Shown: positions 1-6,113, counted from the stretch's first letter. The stretch: DNA of 10,413 nucleotides from Clostridia bacterium (GCA_017472105.1 JAFUQY010000367.1:1-10413), one strand, 5' to 3'. Notes: a model not told the origin generated them from the letters alone. Translations and numbers: made by a program.

Positions 1-213
1 AAACGAGCTTTTGGGGGCCGTGGTTAGCTCTACCTGCTGAAATCGAATGCTGCAACAGAAGGATGGCTGACAGTCTTTCGCACGGACGTGGTTAGTCCAA
101 GGAGGATTACGTTAGTCCATTGCTCCTTCTATTGTAGCTTCAACATGAGAACGAATAAAGCATACCTGGTTTGGTATGCTTTACCCGGCAAATATTATTG
201 TAACAGGAGAATT
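1..213. other. Unassigned segment upstream of the phage lysis cassette
   Basis: No convincing gene is seen here. An open frame runs off the left edge to a stop near base 95 (about 30 residues, including a WLALPAEIECC stretch). It could be the C-terminus of an upstream gene such as a phage tail protein, but I do not recognise it. GTGGTTAG occurs at 20-27 and 88-95, and GTTAGTCCA occurs at 91-99 and 111-119, so the segment carries short direct repeats. A GTG-started extension of the next gene from base 88 is possible on paper, but it has no suitably placed ribosome binding site and runs through the hairpin at 157-182. Confidence 0.4.
157..182 (+). terminator. Perfect 10-bp inverted repeat, possible terminator
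   Basis: Arms 157-166 (AAAGCATACC) and 173-182 (GGTATGCTTT) pair perfectly around a 6-base loop. The hairpin sits 31 bases before the start of the small phage gene. The A-rich left arm and T-ending right arm fit a weak bidirectional terminator for an upstream gene, but the U-tract is only three bases. It could instead be a leader hairpin of the lysis operon. Confidence 0.4.
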
Positions 214-525
214 ATGATTACAGAAACATTCATCAAATGGGCACTGCCTTTTCTCTGCGGAGGCGTAATTTCGCTTGCGGCGGCGTATGTGAAGACCCGC
301 TTCAGGCGTGACAAGGCGATCTCCGATGGGGTACAGTGCCTCCTGCGTGCGGAAATCATCGCCTGCCACGAACGATACGAAGCCGACGGACGCTGCCCGA
401 TCTACGCCAAGGAATCCCTCAGGCGTGTGTACGAGGCATACCACGCGCTCGGCGGCAACGACATCGCGACGGCACTGTACGAAGAGACGCTTGCACTCCC
501 GGACGGAAAGGAGGCGGAAACATGA
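214..525 (+). CDS. Small membrane-anchored phage protein of the lysis cassette
   Basis: This 103-residue protein has a hydrophobic N-terminal segment (residues 9-25), then a basic stretch (KTRFRR, 27-32) and a soluble alpha-helical domain. The domain contains a CPIYAKESLRRVYEAYHALGG block (61-81) and a second short helix near the end. That architecture resembles small proteins often found beside holin and endolysin genes in clostridial prophages, usually annotated as hypothetical or holin-like. The start at 214 is chosen because AGGAGA lies at 204-209 with good spacing; an upstream GTG at 88 lacks this. Its stop overlaps the endolysin start by 4 bases (ATGA), so the two are translationally coupled. 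Its exact role, as accessory holin, antiholin or structural protein, is not known from sequence. Confidence 0.75.
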   Translation: MITETFIKWALPFLCGGVISLAAAYVKTRFRRDKAISDGVQCLLRAEIIACHERYEADGRCPIYAKESLRRVYEAYHALGGNDIATALYEETLALPDGKEAET

Positions 526-1124
526 TGCCGTACAGCGGAGTTTTCCGGATTGCAAGTCCCTACGGCAGCCGAACCGATCCCATCACCGGGGAGTCAGGCG
601 CATGGCACGGCGGGATTGATCTCGTCGGCGTCACGTCGAAGGAAATCCGTGCGGTCACCGGCGGTACGGTTCTGCGCTCGCGGATGGTGACGGACAGGAC
701 GAACCGCACGTGGGAATGGGGCAATTACGTCTCGGTCGCAGGGGATGACGGGCTCACGTACTACTACTGCCATCTCTCCGCGCGCCATGTCACAGCAGGG
801 GAATACGTTGCAGCCGGGCAGATCATCGGTCTTGAGGGCTCGACGGGACGCTCCACCGGATCCCATCTGCATTTGGAAGTTCGCCGTGCCGACGGAACCA
901 CGGTGAGTCCCGCAGATGTGCTCGGAATCCCGAACGAAGCCGGGTATGTGCACGAGCCGACCGGTGCGAATCCGTGGGCGGAAGATGCGGTGCGCTGGGC
1001 GACGGAAAACGGAATCCTGCTCGGCGACGGTGAAGGAAACCTGATGCTGGATCAGCCGTGCACGCGGGAGGATGCGGTTGTATTTCTGCACCGGATGCAT
1101 ATGATGATGCAGAAGAAAAACTGA
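522..1124 (+). CDS. Phage endolysin: M23 endopeptidase with SLH-like C-terminus
   Basis: This is a 200-residue zinc metallo-endopeptidase of family M23 (LytM/lysostaphin fold), which cleaves peptidoglycan cross-bridges. The core shows HGGID (His29, Asp33 as zinc ligands), His84 in YYCHLS and the SHLHLE motif (His115, His117 as catalytic and zinc residues). GNYV and GxxxxxSTGRSTGSH are typical of M23 domains. Residues 151-190 (PWAEDAVRWATENGIL, then a TREDAVVFLHRM block) form a single S-layer-homology-like module that could anchor the enzyme to secondary wall polymer. No signal peptide is present, which fits holin-dependent release during phage lysis. The start overlaps the preceding stop; a second ATG follows immediately at 525. 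A holin-like gene lies 17 bases downstream. I am confident in the M23 domain; the lysis role is inferred from context. Confidence 0.88.
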   Translation: MMPYSGVFRIASPYGSRTDPITGESGAWHGGIDLVGVTSKEIRAVTGGTVLRSRMVTDRTNRTWEWGNYVSVAGDDGLTYYYCHLSARHVTAGEYVAAGQIIGLEGSTGRSTGSHLHLEVRRADGTTVSPADVLGIPNEAGYVHEPTGANPWAEDAVRWATENGILLGDGEGNLMLDQPCTREDAVVFLHRMHMMMQKKN

Positions 1125-1141
1125 GGAAAGGAGAAATCTGC

Positions 1142-1345
1142 ATGAAGGAACTTGTGAGAAAGCTGTCGTCCCGGAAGCTGTGGGCGGCGGTTGCGGGTCT
1201 TGCGGTCGGCATTGCGGCGGCGTTCGGTCTTGAGGAAAACGACTGGGCGCAGATCGCAGGGGTTGTGACCTCGGCAATCTCCGTCGCGTCCTACATTTTC
1301 GGAGAAGCGGAGATCGACGCGGCACGGATTTCGGCGGACAAATAA
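1142..1345 (+). CDS. Small holin-like phage membrane protein
   Basis: The product has 67 residues: a charged N-terminus (KELVRKLSSRKLW) followed by a hydrophobic helix (15-30), a short polar turn (EENDW, 31-35) and a second hydrophobic helix (36-53). This two-helix hairpin with a charged tail is typical of small phage holins, which permeabilise the membrane so that the endolysin can reach the wall. The SRKLWxxxxG start is common in holin-like proteins of clostridial prophages. A strong GGAAAGGAG ribosome binding site lies at 1124-1132, and the gene follows the endolysin at 17 bases, closing the lysis cassette. No phage gene is seen after it, so the prophage or prophage remnant probably ends just downstream. 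No terminator is visible between this gene and the next. Confidence 0.78.
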   Translation: MKELVRKLSSRKLWAAVAGLAVGIAAAFGLEENDWAQIAGVVTSAISVASYIFGEAEIDAARISADK

Positions 1346-1357
1346 TCCCGATTCCGG

Positions 1358-1386
1358 TTGCCAAATCCGCAAAAATGTGATATACT
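1358..1386 (+). promoter_or_regulatory. Sigma-A promoter of the GH31 gene
   Basis: TTGCCA at 1358-1363 and TATACT at 1381-1386 are separated by 17 bases, with an extended -10 TG at 1378-1379. The start codon is 34 bases downstream of the -10. This gives the glycosidase its own transcription unit, although no terminator separates it from the phage lysis genes. Confidence 0.75.
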
Positions 1387-1419
1387 GACACCAGTAATTC
1401 ACGAAACGAGGACGAAACG

Positions 1420-2931
1420 ATGGATACAAAAATCACCATGCTGCCCGGGGAACACTGGTACGGACTGGCGACGATTCACGGCACGAAATTCCCGCTGAAC
1501 GCGCAGTCGGTTTACTCCTGGCATCCGACGAAGAACTACACCGGCAATCAGGAAGCGCCGATTCTGCTTTCTTCCGCCGGACGGTATCTCTGGAGTGACA
1601 AACCCTACGATGTCGATATCGAAAACGGCGTGATCTCGGTCACGGGTGCCGCGGACGATTTTGTGCTCTCCGAGGGTCACGGAAATCTGAGAGCGGCGTT
1701 TCTCGATGCATCGGCGAAGCATTTCCCGGCAAACGGTGAGATTCCGCCGGAGAATTTCTTCATTAAGCCGCAGTACAACACATGGGCGGAGCTGATCTAT
1801 GACCAGAGTCAGGCGAGCATACTCCGCTACGCGCACGGAATTGTTGACAACCACATGCCGCCCGGAATTCTCATGATCGACGACGGCTGGATGGACTACT
1901 ACGGCGGCTGGCGGTTCAACGGACACACCTTCCCGGATGCAAAAGCGATGCTGGACGAACTGCACGCGCTCGGGTTTGAGGTGATGCTGTGGATCTGCCC
2001 GTTCGTGTCTCCCGACTCGCCGGAATTCCGTCATCTCTCGTCAAAGGGATACCTCGTGTGCAATGCTGACGGATCCGTTGCCATCCGGAGCTGGTGGAAC
2101 GGCTACTCCGCGGTGCTGGACCTGTCCAATCCCGGATGTGCCGAATGGTTCGACGGCGTTCTCGGTGGTCTCATGGAGCTGGGTGCGGACGGATTCAAGT
2201 TTGACGCGGGCGACGTGTACTCCTACCGCGATGACGACGTCACGTACGGCGGGGTCTCCGCTCACGATCAGTGCGAGCTCTGGGCAAAGCTGGGGCTGAA
2301 ATACCGCTACAACGAATACCGCGCGACCTACAAATGCGCCGGACTGCCGCTCGTGGAACGTCTCTGCGACAAGGCACATCAGTGGAGCTCCGTGTCCCGG
2401 CTCATTCCCGACGCATTGCAGCAGGGGATCATGGGCTACCCGTACGTCTGTCCCGACATGATCGGCGGCGGATCGTTCACGGATTTTCTGCCCGGCGCAC
2501 CGTCACTCAAGCCCGCACTGTTCGCGAGATATGCACAGGTCGCGGCGCTGATGCCCATGATGCAGTATTCAGCGGCACCGTGGCGGGTACTGGATGAGGA
2601 ACACGCGGAATACTGCCGTGCGGCGGGTCGGATTCACGTGAAATTTGCGGAGAAGATCATCGCTCTGGCACGTCACGCATCCGTCACCGGCGAGCCGATC
2701 ATGCGGTATCTCGAATATGTCTTCCCGCATCAGGGCTTTGAGGCTGTCACGGACTGCTTCATGCTCGGCGATGACGTTCTGGCGGCTCCCGTGGTATCCG
2801 ACGGGGATGTGACGCGGAAGCTCCGTCTGCCGGAAGGTGTGTGGGAATACGTGGACGGCACGGTTTACGAAGGCGGTGAGGTTGAAGTGCCCGCGCCCAT
2901 CGACGTCCTGCCGTATTTCATCAGAAAATAA
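1420..2931 (+). CDS. Glycoside hydrolase family 31 protein (alpha-glycosidase)
   Basis: This 503-residue enzyme has a GH31 retaining alpha-glycosidase catalytic barrel. Key landmarks are IDDGWMDYYGGW (barrel entry), GFEVMLWICPFVSPDS, GADGFKFDAGD with Asp262 as the expected nucleophile, and SRLIPDALQQGIMGYP with Asp331 as the probable acid/base. A small N-terminal beta-rich domain (about 1-105) and a C-terminal beta domain (about 440-503) flank it. It is shorter than typical 650-800-residue GH31 enzymes and most resembles the compact MYORG-like branch, which includes alpha-galactosidases, so alpha-galactoside or alpha-glucoside activity is plausible but unproven. The sequence after the nucleophile is AGD rather than the commoner GE. 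There is no signal peptide, so it acts on imported oligosaccharides. It is a single-gene unit with promoter at 1358 and terminator at 2942. Confidence 0.88.
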   Translation: MDTKITMLPGEHWYGLATIHGTKFPLNAQSVYSWHPTKNYTGNQEAPILLSSAGRYLWSDKPYDVDIENGVISVTGAADDFVLSEGHGNLRAAFLDASAKHFPANGEIPPENFFIKPQYNTWAELIYDQSQASILRYAHGIVDNHMPPGILMIDDGWMDYYGGWRFNGHTFPDAKAMLDELHALGFEVMLWICPFVSPDSPEFRHLSSKGYLVCNADGSVAIRSWWNGYSAVLDLSNPGCAEWFDGVLGGLMELGADGFKFDAGDVYSYRDDDVTYGGVSAHDQCELWAKLGLKYRYNEYRATYKCAGLPLVERLCDKAHQWSSVSRLIPDALQQGIMGYPYVCPDMIGGGSFTDFLPGAPSLKPALFARYAQVAALMPMMQYSAAPWRVLDEEHAEYCRAAGRIHVKFAEKIIALARHASVTGEPIMRYLEYVFPHQGFEAVTDCFMLGDDVLAAPVVSDGDVTRKLRLPEGVWEYVDGTVYEGGEVEVPAPIDVLPYFIRK

Positions 2932-2934
2932 GCG

Positions 2935-3076
2935 AAAAAACACCCGGGAGCCGGTTGGATGAGGACTGGCTTCCGGGTTTTATGTACCCCTGCGGCGGGT
3001 GGAAATTTTTCTATACATTTTTTGGAGAAAATGTTTTGCTTTGGTGTTTGGTGTTCTGCCGCAGGTTTCGGGTACA
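2935..3076 (-). ncRNA. Candidate small non-coding RNA, about 140 nt
   Basis: No gene follows the consensus minus-strand promoter at 3082-3110. Its transcript would start near 3076 and run 142 nt to the U6 terminator at 2935-2940. The first six bases (3076-3071, TGTACC) pair with 2988-2983, and 3065-3058 (CCTGCGGC) pair with 2996-2989. Together they form a 14-bp closing helix with a 5-base bulge (CGAAA). Inside lies an A/C-rich unpaired stretch (about 3057-3035) and a 7-bp hairpin (3034-3028 with 3021-3015) whose loop is CUCCAA, resembling an anti-Shine-Dalgarno seed. A terminator hairpin follows. I do not recognise the family: it does not show a 6S RNA, SRP RNA or RNase P signature. A trans-acting regulatory RNA is a reasonable guess. 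There is no good open reading frame in the transcript. Confidence 0.6.
2942..2981 (+). terminator. Bidirectional terminator: GH31 gene (+) and candidate small RNA (-)
   Basis: A 14-bp stem with two G-U pairs (2942-2955 with 2965-2978) encloses a 9-base loop, 10 bases after the GH31 stop. The plus-strand tail is TTTT (2978-2981). On the minus strand the stem is followed by one G and then six T (2940-2935), a better terminator than on the plus strand. That polarity supports a real transcript arriving from the right. Confidence 0.82.
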
Positions 3077-3081
3077 TCTGC

Positions 3082-3110
3082 ATTATATCATAAAAAATGT
3101 AACGTGTCAA
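3082..3110 (-). promoter_or_regulatory. Perfect consensus sigma-A promoter, minus strand
   Basis: Read on the minus strand, TTGACA (3110-3105) and TATAAT (3087-3082) are separated by exactly 17 bases, with an extended -10 TG (3090-3089). Every element matches consensus. It points left, away from the XRE gene and into a stretch with no minus-strand gene. The predicted start near 3075-3076 coincides with the first paired base of the RNA structure. Confidence 0.85.
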
Positions 3111-3135
3111 GTTGCAAAAGTGAGAAACTGCGTTA

Positions 3136-3164
3136 TTGAATTGCACATCCGCGTATAATAAAAT
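3136..3164 (+). promoter_or_regulatory. Probable promoter of the XRE regulator gene
   Basis: TTGAAT (3136-3141) and TAAAAT (3159-3164) are 17 bases apart. An overlapping pair, TTGCAC (3141-3146) with TATATA (3164-3169), is also spaced by 17. A perfect TATAAT at 3154-3159 lacks a good -35. The AT-rich run up to 3180 precedes the gene. It diverges from the minus-strand promoter at 3082-3110, with only 25 bases between the two -35 boxes. Confidence 0.6.
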
Positions 3165-3199
3165 ATATATAAAGATAAAATTGTACAACGGAGGGGCAT

Positions 3200-3427
3200 A
3201 TGCAGAACGGATTTTTCGACCGGTACCGCCGGCTTGGGCTGAACATTGCCTATTACCGGAAGCTGCGCGGATTTTCTCAGGAGAAGCTGGCGGAAATCGT
3301 GGACATCAGCCGTACGCACATGAGCCGGATCGAAACAGCGGACTGCGCGGTCTCCCTTGACGTGATTTTCGCACTCGCGGACGCGCTGGGTGTGGAGACA
3401 TGCAAACTGTTCGAAAACAAAGAATAA
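3200..3427 (+). CDS. XRE-family helix-turn-helix transcriptional regulator
   Basis: This 75-residue protein consists almost only of a Cro/C1-type DNA-binding domain. Helix 1 covers LGLNIAYYRKLRG (12-24) and the helix-turn-helix is FSQEKLAEIVDISRTHMSRIE (25-45). The final helices include SLDVIFALADALGVETCKLFE (52-72). No sensor or oligomerisation domain is attached, so it is a stand-alone repressor or activator, perhaps dimeric. Start 3200 follows a strong GGAGGGG at 3190-3196. The gene is monocistronic, with a divergent small-RNA promoter upstream and a terminator right after the stop. Such regulators often bind their own promoter region, which here would include the minus-strand promoter; that link is inference. 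It is not obviously a phage repressor, although a prophage cassette lies 2 kb away. Confidence 0.88.
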   Translation: MQNGFFDRYRRLGLNIAYYRKLRGFSQEKLAEIVDISRTHMSRIETADCAVSLDVIFALADALGVETCKLFENKE

Positions 3428-3460
3428 CAGCACCTCAGTGAAAAATCAAGGTGCTGTTTT
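3427..3460 (+). terminator. Terminator of the XRE gene
   Basis: A perfect 9-bp stem (3427-3435 with 3449-3457) with a 13-base loop is followed by TTTT at 3457-3460 and then GTTT. It starts on the last base of the stop codon. The metallophosphoesterase gene ends three bases further on, facing it, so the hairpin probably serves both directions. Confidence 0.82.
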
Positions 3461-3462
3461 GT

Positions 3463-4335
3463 TTATTCCACTCCGATCTCCCGGGCGGCGGCGTGCCAGT
3501 ATTCCTCCGGCGGAACGGTGTAAATCCCGTCTTCGCGTGCACGGCGGTAGGCAATGGTCGCGCACTGTGCCGGGTAATCGCGCCGGTCGGTGATGGATTT
3601 TTTCACGCAAGCCGACCACACCGGTGCAAGCTCGGTCAGCCCGGACGCATCAAACTCGCGCAGGAATCCCGCAAGATCGTACGTCACATGCGTGCAGATC
3701 CGGGAAGTGTCGCGCGTCCAGCGTCTTCCGGTGCAGCGGAGCACGGTCATCACACTGGAGTCGTTTCTGTCCTGCGGAATCCCGAGACTCGGACAGACAA
3801 GGAGCGTCTTGCCGTACCGGTCATAGCGTACAGTCCGGTGCGCGTGTCCGCAGAGAATCATGTCCCCGGCGGCGTGCTTCATGGCATCCCGGATTTTTTC
3901 GTCGTTCCCGATGATCCAGTCCTTGGTTTTCGTCGGAGACGCGTGACATGCCGTAATCACGGGACAGCCGGGCAGGGCAATGTCAACAGATGCGGGCAGT
4001 GCTTCAATGAAATCGAGATCGTCCTCGGTCAGCTCGCCGTAGGTGTAGAGAAGCGCACCCGAGCCCGATCCGGGAATCCAGCCGTCGTCCCTGTTCTCAC
4101 GCAGAGCCTGCCGGTGGGCGATGAGGTAATCTTCCCGGTTCCCGCGCACCATCCATGTCGGAAAACGCCGCCGGAGTCCGTAAATCAGCTCCATGGTGCG
4201 GCGCGGATGCGGACAGTCCGTGATGTAGTCGCCAAGCAGAACAACGCCGTCCGGTGCGAGTACGTCGATGCGGTGAACGGCGGCTTCCAGTGCGGCGTAA
4301 TTTGCGTGAATGTCAGCGAGAACAACGATGGTCAT
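3463..4335 (-). CDS. Calcineurin-like metallophosphoesterase
   Basis: This is a 290-residue dimetal phosphoesterase. All five signature blocks are visible: DIH (Asp8, His10), GDYITD (Asp36), GNRE (Asn66, Arg67, Glu68), a histidine in TACHASPT and GHAH. The fold core occupies about residues 1-195. The C-terminal 95 residues (from about WTRDTSRICTHVTYDLAGFL) are a less conserved helical extension that may shape the substrate pocket. Members hydrolyse phosphomono- or diesters; YfcE-like and serine/threonine-phosphatase-like relatives exist, but the substrate cannot be assigned. There is no signal peptide, so it is cytoplasmic. The start at 4335 has AAAGGA at 4347-4342 on the minus strand. It has its own promoter with an embedded palindrome and ends convergent with the XRE gene. 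Confidence 0.88.
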   Translation of the reverse strand: MTIVVLADIHANYAALEAAVHRIDVLAPDGVVLLGDYITDCPHPRRTMELIYGLRRRFPTWMVRGNREDYLIAHRQALRENRDDGWIPGSGSGALLYTYGELTEDDLDFIEALPASVDIALPGCPVITACHASPTKTKDWIIGNDEKIRDAMKHAAGDMILCGHAHRTVRYDRYGKTLLVCPSLGIPQDRNDSSVMTVLRCTGRRWTRDTSRICTHVTYDLAGFLREFDASGLTELAPVWSACVKKSITDRRDYPAQCATIAYRRAREDGIYTVPPEEYWHAAAREIGVE

Positions 4336-4369
4336 GGCGGATCCTTTCTGAGTCTGTTTATTTTATATA

Positions 4370-4398
4370 ATTATATCACATCCCGCGGCGGGATACAA
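4370..4398 (-). promoter_or_regulatory. Promoter of the metallophosphoesterase gene with embedded palindrome
   Basis: On the minus strand TTGTAT (4398-4393) and TATAAT (4375-4370) are 17 bases apart, with an extended -10 TG (4378-4377). The spacer holds a perfect 15-bp palindrome, ATCCCGCGGCGGGAT, at 4380-4394, which fills most of the space between the two boxes and overlaps the last two bases of the -35. A protein bound there would block RNA polymerase, so it is a good operator candidate. The -35 overlaps the tail of the upstream gene's terminator. Confidence 0.72.
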
Positions 4399-4444
4399 CA
4401 AAAATCCGGTTTCCCGGGAATTTTCCCGACAGAAAACCGGATTT
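4395..4444 (-). terminator. Terminator of the AGCS symporter gene
   Basis: A perfect 11-bp stem (4402-4412 with 4434-4444) encloses further pairing (GGGAA at 4416-4420 with TTCCC at 4423-4427). On the minus strand the stem ends in a T-rich tail (4404-4397, TTTTTGTT). It lies 17 bases after the symporter stop. The tail is also the -35 region of the next gene's promoter. Confidence 0.8.
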
Positions 4445-4461
4445 GTTATGTTTTTTAGAAA

Positions 4462-6012
4462 TTACAGAGCGTTCCTGTCAGCCTTGAGCTTGGCTTCTTC
4501 TTCCGCCTGAACGCGTGGATCGAAGTTGAGCATGGGCTTGACATCCTTGCCCTTGATCCGGCGGTCGATGTAGTTCTTCGTGAGAAGCATGACCACGGGA
4601 GAGAGGGAGGCAACACCGATCAGGTTGGGGATCATCATCAGACCGTTGAAGGTGTCGGAGATGTCCCATGCGAGGGAGGATGTCATCACTGCACCGGACA
4701 TAATCATCACGGTGAAGATCACCTTGTAAACGATGGTAGCCTTGGTGCCGAAGAGGTATTCCCACGCCTTGGTGCCGTACTGGGACCAGCCGAGAACGGT
4801 CGTGAACGCGAAGAGGAATACGGTGACTGCGATGAACATGCTGCCGATATTCACATTGCCGATCTTGAAGATGGTGTCGAATGCGGTGCCGACGAGGGTT
4901 GCATCGGTTGCGCCTGCCACGAGTTCGCCGGTTTCGAGATTGATGACGCCGGAGGTGAGGATGGTGAGCGCGGTCATGGTGCAGACGACCATGGTGTCCG
5001 CGAATACTTCAAAGATACCCCACATACCCTGACGGACGGGTTCCACAACATTGGAGGAGGAGTGAACCATAACGGAGGAACCGAGACCTGCTTCGTTGGA
5101 GAAGATACCTCTCTTGAAGCCCTGGGTCATTGCCTTGGAGATCAGCACGCCCGCAGCACCACCCCATATGGCATCACCCTTGAACGCCATCGTGAAGATT
5201 GCGCCGAATGCGGGGAGGATCTGACCGATGTTGGTGAAGATGATGATGAGGGAGCCGAGAACGTAGAGAACAACCATCACGGGAACGATCTTTTCGGCAA
5301 CTTCCGCAACTCTCTTCAGACCGCCGACGATGATGACAGCGGCAAGAATCAGCAGAACAACGCCGATGAGAACTGCGTAAAGGGTGGTTTCACCGAACAC
5401 GGGAGTTTCGAGTGCGGGAATTCTGAACGCGGATTCGATGTTGGCAACGATCTTGTTGACCTGACCCATGTTGCCGATACCGAAGGACGCAAGAATAGCA
5501 AAGACCGCGAAGAGGATTGCAAGTACCTTGCCGACGACCTTGCAGCCCTTGTAGTGGCCGAGACCGTCCTGCAGGAAGTACATGGAACCGCCGGACCATT
5601 CATTGTTGATGTTCTTGCGGCGATAGAAGATACCGAGCACGTTTTCGGAGTAGTTGGTCATCATACCGAAGAATGCGGCAACCCACATCCAGAACACGGC
5701 ACCGGGACCGCCGATCACGATTGCCGTAGCGACACCGGCGATATTGCCGACGCCGACGGTGGCAGCAAGCGCGGTGCAGAGCGACTGGAACTGGGAGATG
5801 GTCTTGTCCTTGGTGTGACCGGAGACGTCTTTCGAGAGGATTGCGCCGAGGGTGTTCTTCATCCAGTGTCCGATGTGGGAGACCTGGAAGAATTTTGTGA
5901 GAACGGTCATGAGCACGCCGGTGCCGAGCAGGATCCAGATGCCCAGTCTGACCCAGACGAAATCATTGATGATGCTGTTGACGTCGGTTACGGTTTGAAT
6001 AAAGTTTTCCAT
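4462..6012 (-). CDS. Alanine/glycine:cation symporter, AGCS family
   Basis: This is a 516-residue integral membrane transporter that imports alanine or glycine with Na+ or H+. Family hallmarks are FQSLCTALAATVGVGNIAGVATAI (75-98), GGPGAVFWMWVAAFFGMMTNYSEN (101-124) and the FSNEAGLGSS motif further on. About 11 membrane segments are visible, with a charged C-terminal tail. The length is normal for AGCS proteins. The start at 6012 (MENFIQT) is preferred over an open frame reaching 6210, because AAAGG lies 7 bases before it and the upstream frame overlaps the riboswitch and its terminator. The tandem glycine riboswitch in its leader makes glycine the likely substrate or signal. It is a single-gene unit. 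The open frames antisense to it are artefacts of its codon bias. Confidence 0.94.
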   Translation of the reverse strand: MENFIQTVTDVNSIINDFVWVRLGIWILLGTGVLMTVLTKFFQVSHIGHWMKNTLGAILSKDVSGHTKDKTISQFQSLCTALAATVGVGNIAGVATAIVIGGPGAVFWMWVAAFFGMMTNYSENVLGIFYRRKNINNEWSGGSMYFLQDGLGHYKGCKVVGKVLAILFAVFAILASFGIGNMGQVNKIVANIESAFRIPALETPVFGETTLYAVLIGVVLLILAAVIIVGGLKRVAEVAEKIVPVMVVLYVLGSLIIIFTNIGQILPAFGAIFTMAFKGDAIWGGAAGVLISKAMTQGFKRGIFSNEAGLGSSVMVHSSSNVVEPVRQGMWGIFEVFADTMVVCTMTALTILTSGVINLETGELVAGATDATLVGTAFDTIFKIGNVNIGSMFIAVTVFLFAFTTVLGWSQYGTKAWEYLFGTKATIVYKVIFTVMIMSGAVMTSSLAWDISDTFNGLMMIPNLIGVASLSPVVMLLTKNYIDRRIKGKDVKPMLNFDPRVQAEEEAKLKADRNAL

Positions 6013-6062
6013 TTGTATGCCTTTCTGTGAAGGAAATTTTGGATGGAGAGCCCGGCAGGAAC

Positions 6063-6089
6063 AAAAAAACGACCCGCCGAAGCAGCCCG
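6063..6089 (-). terminator. Riboswitch-controlled terminator before the symporter gene
   Basis: On the minus strand an 8-pair stem (6089-6082 with 6077-6070), with one G-G mismatch and two G-U pairs, is capped by a UUCG tetraloop and followed by seven T (6069-6063). It lies between the riboswitch and the coding region, 50 bases before the start codon, so it is the likely transcription-attenuation element. Confidence 0.75.
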
Positions 6090-6113
6090 CATACAAGGAA
6101 AGGGTGGATGCCG

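Noticed and set aside
88..213. GTG-started N-terminal extension of the small phage protein
   Set aside because: No ribosome binding site at a proper distance, cysteine-rich unlikely sequence, and it runs through a perfect hairpin; the ATG at 214 has AGGAGA in the right place.
594..1439. 281-residue minus-strand open frame over the endolysin and holin
   Set aside because: Arg/Pro-rich shadow with no start signals; the plus strand carries clear M23 and holin features.
2935..3076. Identification of the candidate small RNA as 6S RNA
   Set aside because: The transcript is short for 6S and a one-sided bulge plus large A/C-rich loop does not reproduce the central bubble in a long rod.
2865..3188. 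Minus-strand 107-residue frame overlapping the candidate small RNA
   Set aside because: Its start lies upstream of the consensus promoter, so the transcript would not contain the start codon, and the sequence crosses the terminator into the GH31 gene.
3451..4458. 335-residue plus-strand open frame antisense to the metallophosphoesterase
   Set aside because: Shadow of a well-supported gene with five conserved motifs on the other strand; no recognisable domain.
5062..6030. 322-residue plus-strand open frame antisense to the symporter
   Set aside because: Composition is dominated by Asp, Glu, Gly and His, as expected from the antisense of a membrane-protein gene with biased codons; no ribosome binding site or family features.
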